Shown: positions 1-5,532, counted from the first letter of the stretch. The stretch is 5,832 bases of DNA from Streptomyces lilacinus (GCA_000715685.1 KL569475.1:17544-23375), one strand, 5' to 3'. Numbers and translations: made by a program. Notes: generated by a model from the sequence alone, not told the origin.

Positions 1-15
1 GTGTATAAGAGACAG
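1..15. other. Nextera/Tn5 mosaic-end adapter remnant (artefact)
   Basis: The first 15 bases, GTGTATAAGAGACAG, are the inner 15 bases of the 19-bp Tn5 mosaic end used in Nextera libraries. They are not genomic. They happen to supply a GTG and an open frame, so an automatic gene caller would place a false start (encoding MYKRQ) on the truncated gene that follows. The matching mosaic end in opposite orientation at the other end of the contig confirms the reading. Confidence 0.96.
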
Positions 16-951
16 GAACTGGCCGGCCGTCTCGCCGCGCTGCCGGCGGGGGCGCGCGTCCTCCTCGACGGCCTCGTGGCCTGCGGGGTGCCCGAGATCG
101 TCCTCCCCCACGCCCGCCGCCTGCGCCTGGCCGTCCTCGTACACCTTCCGCTGGCCGCCGAGACCGGGCTGCCGCCCGCCCTCGCCGCGGACCTCGACGC
201 CCGGGAACGCGCCACCCTGCGCGCGGTGGCCGCGGTCGTCGCCACCAGCCCCTGGACCGCCCGCCGGCTCACCGCGCACCACGGCCTCGACGCCCGGCGG
301 GTGCACACCGTCACGCCCGGCACCGACCCGGCGCCGGTCGCCCCCGCCGGTGACGGGACACGGCTGCTGTGCGTCGCCGCGCTGTCCCCCCGCAAGGGCC
401 ACGACCTGCTCGTCACGGCCCTCGCCGACCTCGGCGCGACGCCGTGGACCTGCGACGTCGTCGGCGCACCGGGCCCCGACCCGGGCTGGCCCACCCGCCT
501 GCGACGGTTGATCGACGGCCACGGCCTCACGGGCCGCGTCCGCCTGACGGGCCCGAAGGCGGGCGCGGAGCTGGCCGCCGCGTACGCCGCCGCCGACCTC
601 CTGGTGCTGCCGTCCCGCGCCGAGACCTACGGCATGGTGGTCGCCGAGGCCCTCGCCCGGGGCGTACCGGTCCTGGCCACGGCCGTCGACGGCGTACCGG
701 GGACACTGGGGCGCGCGCCGGACGGAACCGTGCCCGGCATGCTGGTGCCGCCGGAGAACCCGGCGGCCCTGACGACGGCCCTGCGCCACTGGCTCGGCGA
801 CGCGGATCTGCGCCGGCGCCTCACGGCGTCGGCGCGCGGCAGACGTGAGACCTTGGCCGGGTGGACGACGACGGCCCGGCACATGGACGGCGTACTGCGC
901 CGGCTCCACCGGCGGCCCGGGAGGACGGCGCGAGCCGGGAGGACCACGTGA
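16..951 (+). CDS. GT4-family glycosyltransferase, 5'-truncated
   Basis: This is the C-terminal part of a retaining GT-B glycosyltransferase (family GT4, Glycos_transf_1), which moves a sugar from a nucleotide-sugar donor to an unknown acceptor in the cytoplasm. Numbering from base 1, visible marks are the linker to the donor domain (VHTVTPGTDP, 101-110), a phosphate-contacting loop with R131 and K132 (LSPRKGHDLL), and the EX7E motif E208-E216 in SRAETYGMVVAEALARGVPV. About 311 native residues remain against roughly 370-400 for the family, so most of the acceptor-binding N-terminal domain is missing. The apparent GTG at base 1 is adapter, so the real start lies off the contig. The last 13 residues are encoded by the first units of the 18-bp repeat, and the stop TGA lies inside a GTGA overlap with the methyltransferase, implying one mRNA. 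Family is secure; substrate is unknown. Confidence 0.9.
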   Translation, partial: ELAGRLAALPAGARVLLDGLVACGVPEIVLPHARRLRLAVLVHLPLAAETGLPPALAADLDARERATLRAVAAVVATSPWTARRLTAHHGLDARRVHTVTPGTDPAPVAPAGDGTRLLCVAALSPRKGHDLLVTALADLGATPWTCDVVGAPGPDPGWPTRLRRLIDGHGLTGRVRLTGPKAGAELAAAYAAADLLVLPSRAETYGMVVAEALARGVPVLATAVDGVPGTLGRAPDGTVPGMLVPPENPAALTTALRHWLGDADLRRRLTASARGRRETLAGWTTTARHMDGVLRRLHRRPGRTARAGRTT

Positions 952-1235
952 GCACGGAGGGCCTCGTGAGCCAGGACGACGGCGTGAGCCGGGAGAGCCG
1001 CGTGAGCACGGGCGACATCGTGGCCCCGGAGGACGCCGCGAGCCCGAGGGACCACGCAACCCCGGACCACGCCATGAGCCCGGAGGACCACCTGAGCACG
1101 GACGACCTCGCGGGCCCGAAGAGCCGCGTGGCCCCGGAGGACACCGTGAGCCCGCAGGACCGCGCAAACCCGGACCACGCCACGAGCCCAGCGGGCCGCG
1201 TGAGCCCGAACGACGCCGTGCCCCGGGAGGCCAAG
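912..1235 (+). repeat. 18-bp imperfect tandem repeat, about 18 units, spanning a gene junction
   Basis: Eighteen consecutive 18-bp units run without a phase break from 912 to 1235, consensus about GTGAGCCCGGAGGACCAC. In the methyltransferase frame each unit encodes a hexapeptide close to V-S-P-E-D-x (VSTEGL, VSQDDG, VSRESR, VSTGDI, VAPEDA, ASPRDH and so on). The first two units lie inside the end of the glycosyltransferase gene; the other sixteen form residues 1-96 of the methyltransferase. A higher-order copy exists: six units at 1020-1127 are repeated at 1128-1235, and by hand count the first three units of each match at 48 of 54 bases. The unit carries GGAGG five bases before the next unit's GTG. 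Third-position GC is near total only in the methyltransferase frame, which supports it as the translated one. Confidence 0.88.
937..942 (+). promoter_or_regulatory. Ribosome binding site deciding the methyltransferase start
   Basis: GGGAGG lies 5 nt before GTG 948, which overlaps the glycosyltransferase stop as GTGA. This favours 948 over the upstream in-frame GTG 861. The site is itself part of an 18-bp repeat unit and recurs before several downstream GTG codons, so it is not a unique start signal. Confidence 0.6.
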
Positions 1236-2105
1236 GCCCCCGTGGGAACACCCGGCGCGCCCCGATTCGCCCCCGAGTGGCTGCTGTTGCGCGAGGGTGC
1301 CGACGCCGCGGCCCGGGCCAAGGACCTCCTGGGCCCGCTGCGTCATCGCCTCACGGCCGCCGCTCGGGTCCCGGGGCGGCGGCCCCTGCTCGTGCGTGAC
1401 CTGGGCTGCGGCACCGGCTCCATGGGGCGCTGGCTCGTCGGGCGGCTGCCCGGGCCCCAGCGCTGGGTCCTCCACGACCGCGATCCCGTCCTCCTCGCCC
1501 GCGCCCGTACGGGTCTGCCCGGTGCCGCCGCCGACGGCACGCCCGTCACCGCGTCGACGCACACCGGCGACCTCACGCGGCTGCGCGGCGCCGACCTGGC
1601 CGGCACCGCGCTGGTGACGGCCTCCGCGCTGCTGGACCTGCTCACCGCCGACGAGGTGGACGGCCTCGCCGCCGCCTGCGTCGCGGCGGCGTGCCCGGCC
1701 CTGCTGACGCTCTCGGTGACCGGGCGGGTCGCCCTCTCCCCCGCCGATCCCCTGGACGCCGCGATCGGGGCCGCGTTCAACGCCCACCAGCGCCGCGCGA
1801 CCGCCGGGCGCCGGCTCCTCGGGCCGGATGCCGTCGCCTCCGCCGTCGGAGCGTTCCGGCGCCGGGGCGCCGAGGTGCGCGTACGGCCGAGCCCGTGGCG
1901 GCTCGGGCCGGAGCGGGCGGCGCTGACGGCCGAGTGGCTCGTGGGATGGGTGGCCGCCGCCGTGGAGCAGTGCCCGGAACTCGCCGGACGCGCCGACGAC
2001 TACCTCGGGCGCCGCCTCGAGGCGTGCGCGGCGGGCGGGTTGGCGGTCGTCGTCCAGCACGCCGACCTCCTCTCCCTGCCCGCCGCCCCGGGTGGCGAGA
2101 CGTGA
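948..2105 (+). CDS. Class I SAM-dependent methyltransferase with repetitive N-terminal tail
   Basis: The product is a 385-residue protein from GTG 948. Residues 1-96 are sixteen acidic, proline-containing hexapeptides, probably disordered. The catalytic part begins near RFAPEWLLLREGADAAARA (106-124). It has SAM-binding motif I as DLGCGTGSMGRWL (151-163) and an acidic motif II in WVLHDRDP (173-180). The acceptor is unknown; such Rossmann methyltransferases modify small molecules in the cytoplasm. The start overlaps the glycosyltransferase stop by 4 bp and the stop overlaps the next GTG by 4 bp, so the three genes look translationally coupled. Alternative starts exist because GTG recurs through the repeat. 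GTG 1242, after GGGAGG at 1225-1230 with an 11-nt gap, would give a 287-residue protein without the tail, closer to an ordinary methyltransferase. The fold is clear, the start is uncertain. Confidence 0.85.
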   Translation: MSTEGLVSQDDGVSRESRVSTGDIVAPEDAASPRDHATPDHAMSPEDHLSTDDLAGPKSRVAPEDTVSPQDRANPDHATSPAGRVSPNDAVPREAKAPVGTPGAPRFAPEWLLLREGADAAARAKDLLGPLRHRLTAAARVPGRRPLLVRDLGCGTGSMGRWLVGRLPGPQRWVLHDRDPVLLARARTGLPGAAADGTPVTASTHTGDLTRLRGADLAGTALVTASALLDLLTADEVDGLAAACVAAACPALLTLSVTGRVALSPADPLDAAIGAAFNAHQRRATAGRRLLGPDAVASAVGAFRRRGAEVRVRPSPWRLGPERAALTAEWLVGWVAAAVEQCPELAGRADDYLGRRLEACAAGGLAVVVQHADLLSLPAAPGGET

Positions 2106-3097
2106 CCCGCGCGCTACGGATGCTGGTGGGGGCGGGCATCCTCGCGGTGCTGCTGTGGCGGCTGGGCACCGGGGCCTTCCTGGACGCGCTGCGCGCCGTC
2201 GACGGCGGGGCGCTCCTCGCCGCCCTCGTGATCGGCGCGGCGGCCACCGTGTGCAGCGCCTGGCGCTGGTGCCTGGTGGCGCGGCGGCTCGGGCTGCCGC
2301 TGTCCCTCGGGCCGGCCGTGGCGGACTACTACCGGGCGCTGTTCCTCAACGCCGCGCTGCCGGGCGGGGTGCTCGGCGACGTGCACCGGGCGGTGCGGCA
2401 CGGCCGCGACTCCGGTGACGTGGCCCGGGGCGTCCGCGCGGTGGTCCTCGAGCGGACCGCGGGGCAGGTGGTGCTCGTGGCCGTCGGCGTCGTGACCCTG
2501 CTGGGCCGGCCCACGCTGCTCGCGCCGGTGGCCGACGCGCTCCTGTCGGTCCCGGCCGGCGCGGTGGCGCTGGGCGGGGCGGCCGTCGTGGGCGGTGCGC
2601 TGCTGCTGCGGGGCCGGTTCGCCCCGCGACTGCGCCGCGCCGTGGGCGAGGCACTGGCCGACGCCCGCCGGGGGCTGCTCGCCCGGGACGCCTGGCCGGC
2701 GGTCGCGGCGCTGTCCCTGGGCGCGCTGGCGGGCCATCTCGCGCTGTTCCTGGTCGCCGCGCGCGTGGCGGGGGCGACGGCGCCCGTCGCGGAGTTGCTG
2801 CCGCTGCTGACCCTGGCGCTGCTCGCGATGGCACTGCCGGTGAACGTCGGCGGGTGGGGGCCGCGCGAGGGCGTGCTCGCGCTGGCGTTCCAGGGGGCGG
2901 GGCTGGATGCCGGGCAGGGGCTGGCCGTGTCCGTGGTGTACGGCGTGCTCGCGCTCGTCTCAAGCCTGCCGGGCGCCGGCGTGCTGCTCGTACGGCACCT
3001 CGCCCGACCCCGAACCCGACCCCGACTCACCCGGCCGCAGGTCGAACTCGAAGAGCGAGTCCTCGCCGAGCGGGAACCGTCGCACCGGGGCCCGTAG
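2102..3097 (+). CDS. Polytopic membrane protein, lysylphosphatidylglycerol synthase TM / flippase-like family
   Basis: The product is a 331-residue integral membrane protein with about six or seven hydrophobic spans (near 5-21, 36-56, 122-140, 150-170, 198-220, 228-248, 272-298). Family hallmarks of the LPG synthase TM region (PF03706, UPF0104/AglD-like) are visible: FLNAALPGGVLGDVHR (81-96), an ERTAG motif (117-121) and LPVNVGGWGPREG (245-257). It lacks the soluble lysyl-transfer domain of true MprF, so aminoacyl-lipid synthesis is not implied. Stand-alone members are often found with glycosyltransferases and are thought to help move lipid-linked or glycosylated compounds. GTG 2102 overlaps the methyltransferase stop by 4 bp, with only a weak ribosome site. 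The basic tail after residue 300 has no membrane span, and residues 287-331 lie opposite the 3' end of the convergent reductase gene. The transported substrate is unknown. Confidence 0.85.
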   Translation: MTRALRMLVGAGILAVLLWRLGTGAFLDALRAVDGGALLAALVIGAAATVCSAWRWCLVARRLGLPLSLGPAVADYYRALFLNAALPGGVLGDVHRAVRHGRDSGDVARGVRAVVLERTAGQVVLVAVGVVTLLGRPTLLAPVADALLSVPAGAVALGGAAVVGGALLLRGRFAPRLRRAVGEALADARRGLLARDAWPAVAALSLGALAGHLALFLVAARVAGATAPVAELLPLLTLALLAMALPVNVGGWGPREGVLALAFQGAGLDAGQGLAVSVVYGVLALVSSLPGAGVLLVRHLARPRTRPRLTRPQVELEERVLAEREPSHRGP

Positions 3098-3865
3098 CGC
3101 CCCGCTCATCAGCTCCGGGCCGCGGAAGCGCAGCCCGGGCACGCCGTCGCCCAGGATGACGGGGGCGACGGTGACGTAGAGCCGGTGCAGGGCGCCCGCC
3201 TCGAGGAAGCGCGAGACGGTGACGCCCCCGCCCTCGACGAGCACCCGGCCGAGGCCGCGCGCAGCGAGCGCGTCCAGGAGGTGTACGGGGTCGAACCCGC
3301 CTGCCGCAGCGGGGAGACGGAGGACCTCGACGCCGGGTCGCGCGTCCGCCCGGCCGGCGCCCACCACCCACAGCGTCGGGGCGGCGCCGTCCGTGAAGAC
3401 GCCCCGGTCGGCAGGGACCCGGCCGCGCGGGTCGAGGACGACCCGTACGGGGTTGGGGCCCGCGCAGGCCCGTACGGTCAGCCGGGGGTCGTCGGCGACG
3501 GCGGTGCCGGCCCCGACGACGACCGCGTCCACGAGGGCGCGGAGCCGGTGGAGGTGGCGGCGGTCCTCCTCGCCGGTGACGTAGTGCGCGTCGCCGGTCC
3601 GTGTGGCGATGAAGCCGTCGACGCTCTGGCCGAGTTGGGCGACGGCGCGGCGCGGGCCGGCCAGGCACAGCGGGAGATAGCGCGCGACGAGCCGGGCGGC
3701 CTCGGGCGAGGCCTCGCGGCGCCGGTGCCATCGCCACCGCCCGTCGGGGTCCCGGACGAGCCCGGCGGCCTCGGCGTCGCGCTCGGTCCGTACGCGCAGC
3801 AGGCGTTCCCAGGCCTCCGTCGCGTCGAGGGGGTCGACGGGCCGCTCGTCGTCCCACCTACGCAT
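2960..3865 (-). CDS. RibD C-terminal domain reductase (pyrimidine reductase / DHFR-like), no deaminase domain
   Basis: The product is a 301-residue protein with a RibD_C domain (PF01872) from about residue 73 to 277. Motifs match those of 5-amino-6-ribosylaminopyrimidine reductases: LGQSVDGFIAT (78-88), YVTGEEDRRHLHRLRALVDAVVVGAGTAV (95-123), DDPRLTVR (125-132), VRVVLDPRGRVP (140-151), VLVEGGG (208-214) and VAPVILGDG (233-241). Such enzymes reduce the ribose of the riboflavin-pathway pyrimidine phosphate with NAD(P)H. The usual N-terminal deaminase domain with its zinc HAE and PCxxC-type motifs is absent; residues 1-72 are instead a charged, probably helical segment I cannot assign. The C-terminal tail is a GS-rich linker (SGSGSGSG, 281-288). 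ATG 3865 overlaps the amidohydrolase stop by 8 bp and has a GAGG 6 nt upstream (3875-3872), so it is second in a two-gene operon. The riboflavin-like substrate is inference; general RibD_C reductases are the alternative. Confidence 0.88.
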   Translation of the reverse strand: MRRWDDERPVDPLDATEAWERLLRVRTERDAEAAGLVRDPDGRWRWHRRREASPEAARLVARYLPLCLAGPRRAVAQLGQSVDGFIATRTGDAHYVTGEEDRRHLHRLRALVDAVVVGAGTAVADDPRLTVRACAGPNPVRVVLDPRGRVPADRGVFTDGAAPTLWVVGAGRADARPGVEVLRLPAAAGGFDPVHLLDALAARGLGRVLVEGGGVTVSRFLEAGALHRLYVTVAPVILGDGVPGLRFRGPELMSGALRAPVRRFPLGEDSLFEFDLRPGESGSGSGSGEVPYEQHAGARQA

Positions 3866-4583
3866 CGAGGGCCTCGAGGTGGTCCGCGAAGGACGCGGCG
3901 AGGCTCGCGAGCAGCGCCGCGCCCTTGCCGGGCGTGGCGGCCGAGGGCCGGCCGATCACGCCGGAGTCGGTGTGGGCCGCCATGCCGAGCGTCAGCAGGT
4001 GCGGGCGCTCGTCGGCGTCGTGGTCGCCCTTCTCGTAGCCGGGGCGGACCAGGTGGGGATGGGTGTGGAGCAGGACGGAGGTCTCCAGTTCGCCGGCGTG
4101 CATGTCGGCGTGGCAGGTGGTCTCCAGGCCGGCGGCGACCCGGGCCGTCGCCCAGTCGGAGGCGCCGGGGAAGAGGGCCATGCGGGTCGGTCCGCCGGCG
4201 GACGCCTCCTGAACGACGTTGCGCAGGACGTGGTTTCCGCCGTGACCGTTGACGAGGACCAGCCGGTCGGTGCCGGAGCGGTGGAGCGAGTCCGCGATGT
4301 CGCGGACCACCGCGTACAGCGTCGCGGCGGAGATGCTCACCGTGCCGGGCCAGGCGGCGTGCTCGTGCGAGCAGGAGATCGTCAACGGCGGGAGCAGGCG
4401 GACCGGGTGGGCGTCGGCGACCGCGCGGGCGACGGCGCAGGCGACGACGGTGTCCGTCACCAGGGGCAGGTACGGGCCGTGTTGTTCGAGGCTGCCGACG
4501 GGAAGCAGCGCCACTCCGGCCGGCCGGTCCCGTACGTCGTCGGTGGTGTCGGGCGGCAACAGGCCGGGGATGACATCGCTCAT
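3858..4583 (-). CDS. Creatininase-family amidohydrolase (possible FAPy deformylase, ArfB-like)
   Basis: The product is a 241-residue protein of the creatininase family (PF02633), metal-dependent hydrolases of cyclic or formyl amides. The metal-site residues are all present: E33, H35 and D44 in GSLEQHGPYLPLVTD, H114 in NGHGGN, and E165 in HAGELETS. The family includes creatininase, the mycofactocin peptidase MftE, and archaeal ArfB, which deformylates the GTP-derived pyrimidine FAPy. Placement between a GTP cyclohydrolase and a RibD_C reductase favours an ArfB-like role; no mycofactocin genes are visible. Start ATG 4583 fits the family N-terminus. There is no Shine-Dalgarno before it, so the message may be leaderless, which is common in actinomycetes. 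The gene overlaps the reductase start by 8 bp. Family assignment is firm; the specific substrate is inferred from context. Confidence 0.88.
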   Translation of the reverse strand: MSDVIPGLLPPDTTDDVRDRPAGVALLPVGSLEQHGPYLPLVTDTVVACAVARAVADAHPVRLLPPLTISCSHEHAAWPGTVSISAATLYAVVRDIADSLHRSGTDRLVLVNGHGGNHVLRNVVQEASAGGPTRMALFPGASDWATARVAAGLETTCHADMHAGELETSVLLHTHPHLVRPGYEKGDHDADERPHLLTLGMAAHTDSGVIGRPSAATPGKGAALLASLAASFADHLEALDA

Positions 4584-4683
4584 GACCGAAGATGATCGCG
4601 CCCGCCAACTGATGTGTGCAAGTGACAACTTGAATCTCGCCGATACCCCGGCGGAGGACGGAGGCGGCGGTAAGCTCCGCTTT
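4584..4683. promoter_or_regulatory. Divergent promoter region between amidohydrolase and ribA, with a small inverted repeat
   Basis: This 100-bp spacer must carry the promoters for both divergent units and is locally more AT-rich than the surrounding genes. It holds an inverted repeat, CAAGT-GACA-ACTTG (4619-4632), which could be an operator or weak hairpin. A second pair, GCGGAG (4651-4656) and CTCCGC (4675-4680), could fold just before the ribA start and would cover one of two GGAGG sequences. I see no convincing -10/-35 pair on either strand and no FMN riboswitch signature, for which the spacer is too short. Confidence 0.4.
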
Positions 4684-5334
4684 ATGGCAGCAGACGGTAC
4701 CGCGCTCGGTGACATTTCTCGGCCATCGGATGTCGAGCGGGTGGTGGAGGTCCGGTTGCCGACGGTCCACGGCGAATTCCTCGCCATCGGCTATCTGGAC
4801 CGCGGCCGCATGCGGGAGCAGGTGGCGCTCGTTCACGGGGACCTTCCGGAGGCGGGTGTGCTCACCCGGGTGCATTCCGAGTGTCTGACCGGGGACGCGT
4901 TCGGTTCGCTGCACTGCGAGTGCGGTGATCAGCTGTCCTCCGCGCTGGAGGCCATAGCGGCCGAGGGCGCCGGCGTGCTCGTCTACGTCCAGGGGCACGA
5001 GGGTCGGGGCATAGGGCTGCTGGCGAAGTTGAAGGCCATGCGGCTGCAGGCCGAGGGGCTGGACACGGTCGAGGCGAATCTGGCGCTGGGGCTGCCGGTC
5101 GACGCGCGCGACTATCGGGTGGCGGCCGAAATCCTGCACGATCTGGGCGTGCGCTCGGTGCGGCTGCTGTCCAACAATCCGGGAAAGCGGGACGCGCTGC
5201 GGCACCACGGCGTCAAGATATGCGAGCAGGTCCCGCTGCTGACGCCGCCCCACGCCGAGAACCTGCGCTATCTGCGCACCAAGCGGGAACGGCTCCAGCA
5301 CGTCCTCCCGCATCTGGACGGCCTGTCCGGTTGA
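4684..5334 (+). CDS. ribA: GTP cyclohydrolase II family protein with Tyr-to-Met active-site change
   Basis: The product is a 216-residue GTP cyclohydrolase II (PF00925), a cytoplasmic zinc enzyme opening the imidazole ring of GTP. Zinc ligands are C67, C78 and C80 (RVHSECLTGDAFGSLHCECG, 62-81). The EGRGIGL motif is at 106-112, the catalytic D140 and R142 are in LPVDARDY, and RLLSNNPGKR and a C-terminal TKRERL follow. The DHBP synthase (RibB) domain of bifunctional RibBA is absent. Position 119, in KLKAMRLQ, is Met where E. coli RibA has Tyr105. As I recall, this replacement occurs in S. coelicolor SCO6655 (Met120), which releases formylated FAPy instead of the deformylated product. Q103 stands where I expect Arg in the related RGHEGRGIGL motif. 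ATG 4684 has no close Shine-Dalgarno (nearest GGAGG ends 19 nt upstream). In-frame ATG 4582 would add 34 unconserved residues and overlap the divergent start codon. Confidence 0.93.
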   Translation: MAADGTALGDISRPSDVERVVEVRLPTVHGEFLAIGYLDRGRMREQVALVHGDLPEAGVLTRVHSECLTGDAFGSLHCECGDQLSSALEAIAAEGAGVLVYVQGHEGRGIGLLAKLKAMRLQAEGLDTVEANLALGLPVDARDYRVAAEILHDLGVRSVRLLSNNPGKRDALRHHGVKICEQVPLLTPPHAENLRYLRTKRERLQHVLPHLDGLSG

Positions 5335-5360
5335 CCGCGGTCGACCGCCGTGACGCCGTC

Positions 5361-5408
5361 CCGGAAGCCGTGCGGGAGGCCATGACGGAAGCCATGCCGG
5401 AAGCCGTG
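5361..5408. repeat. 12-bp imperfect tandem repeat, four units, intergenic
   Basis: Four adjacent 12-bp units lie at 5361, 5373, 5385 and 5397, consensus close to CCGGAAGCCRTG; the first and last are identical (CCGGAAGCCGTG). A partly matching unit follows at 5409. The array begins 27 bp after the ribA stop. Both strands read through it in some frames (EAVP/EAMT or HGFR-type tetrapeptides), but neither reading sits in a credible gene. Its role is unknown; it may be a slippage product. Confidence 0.7.
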
Positions 5409-5449
5409 CCGAAAAGCGGCCGAAAGACAACTGTCGCTCGCCGTTCCGC

Positions 5450-5480
5450 TTGCCGGGGGCGCGCCGGCGGCCATTACACT
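5450..5480 (+). promoter_or_regulatory. Possible promoter for the downstream membrane-protein gene
   Basis: TTGCCG (5450-5455) and TACACT (5475-5480) resemble the actinomycete housekeeping -35 and -10 elements (TTGACN and TANNNT). The spacer is 19 bp, longer than the usual 16-18. Transcription from here would give a leader of roughly 65-70 nt before the TTG start, containing the stem-loop at 5503-5532. Assignment is by eye only. Confidence 0.33.
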
Positions 5481-5502
5481 CGCCGACCGAGATCCCATGG
5501 AA

Positions 5503-5532
5503 GGCGTGCGGAAATCAGTTCGCCCGCACGCC
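5503..5532 (+). other. Perfect 9-bp stem-loop in the leader of the last gene
   Basis: GGCGTGCGG (5503-5511) and CCGCACGCC (5524-5532) are exact reverse complements separated by 12 nt. The stem ends 12 nt before the AAGGAG ribosome site. No T-run follows, so it is not a classic intrinsic terminator for ribA, though GC hairpins without T-runs can terminate in actinomycetes. It could equally be an mRNA structure or a dyad operator for the downstream gene. Confidence 0.5.

Noticed and set aside
912..1235. The 18-bp repeats as a CRISPR array
   Set aside because: There are no spacers; units are directly adjacent, keep frame, and are translated.
845..1399. A plus-strand frame through the repeat encoding GPREPE-like hexads
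   Set aside because: It has hexads only because the DNA repeat is a multiple of three. Its third positions are mixed, unlike the methyltransferase frame, and it ends where the methyltransferase core begins.
627..2060. A 477-codon minus-strand open frame with repetitive VVRAHGVLRG-type sequence
   Set aside because: The repeats are the 18-bp array read backwards. It covers the glycosyltransferase and methyltransferase, whose motifs and third-position GC fix the coding strand.
4584..4683. FMN (RFN) riboswitch upstream of ribA
   Set aside because: The spacer is only 100 bp and lacks the conserved RFN element sequence blocks.
5333..5346. Palindromes just after ribA (GACCGCGGTC and CGGTCGACCG) as a terminator
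   Set aside because: They are short overlapping restriction-site-like palindromes with no loop and no T-run.
3478..5430. A 650-codon open frame on the minus strand
   Set aside because: It runs antisense to ribA and in another frame of the amidohydrolase and reductase genes, all of which have clear family motifs. It is arginine/proline-rich, as expected of shadow frames in high-GC DNA, and has no recognisable domain.
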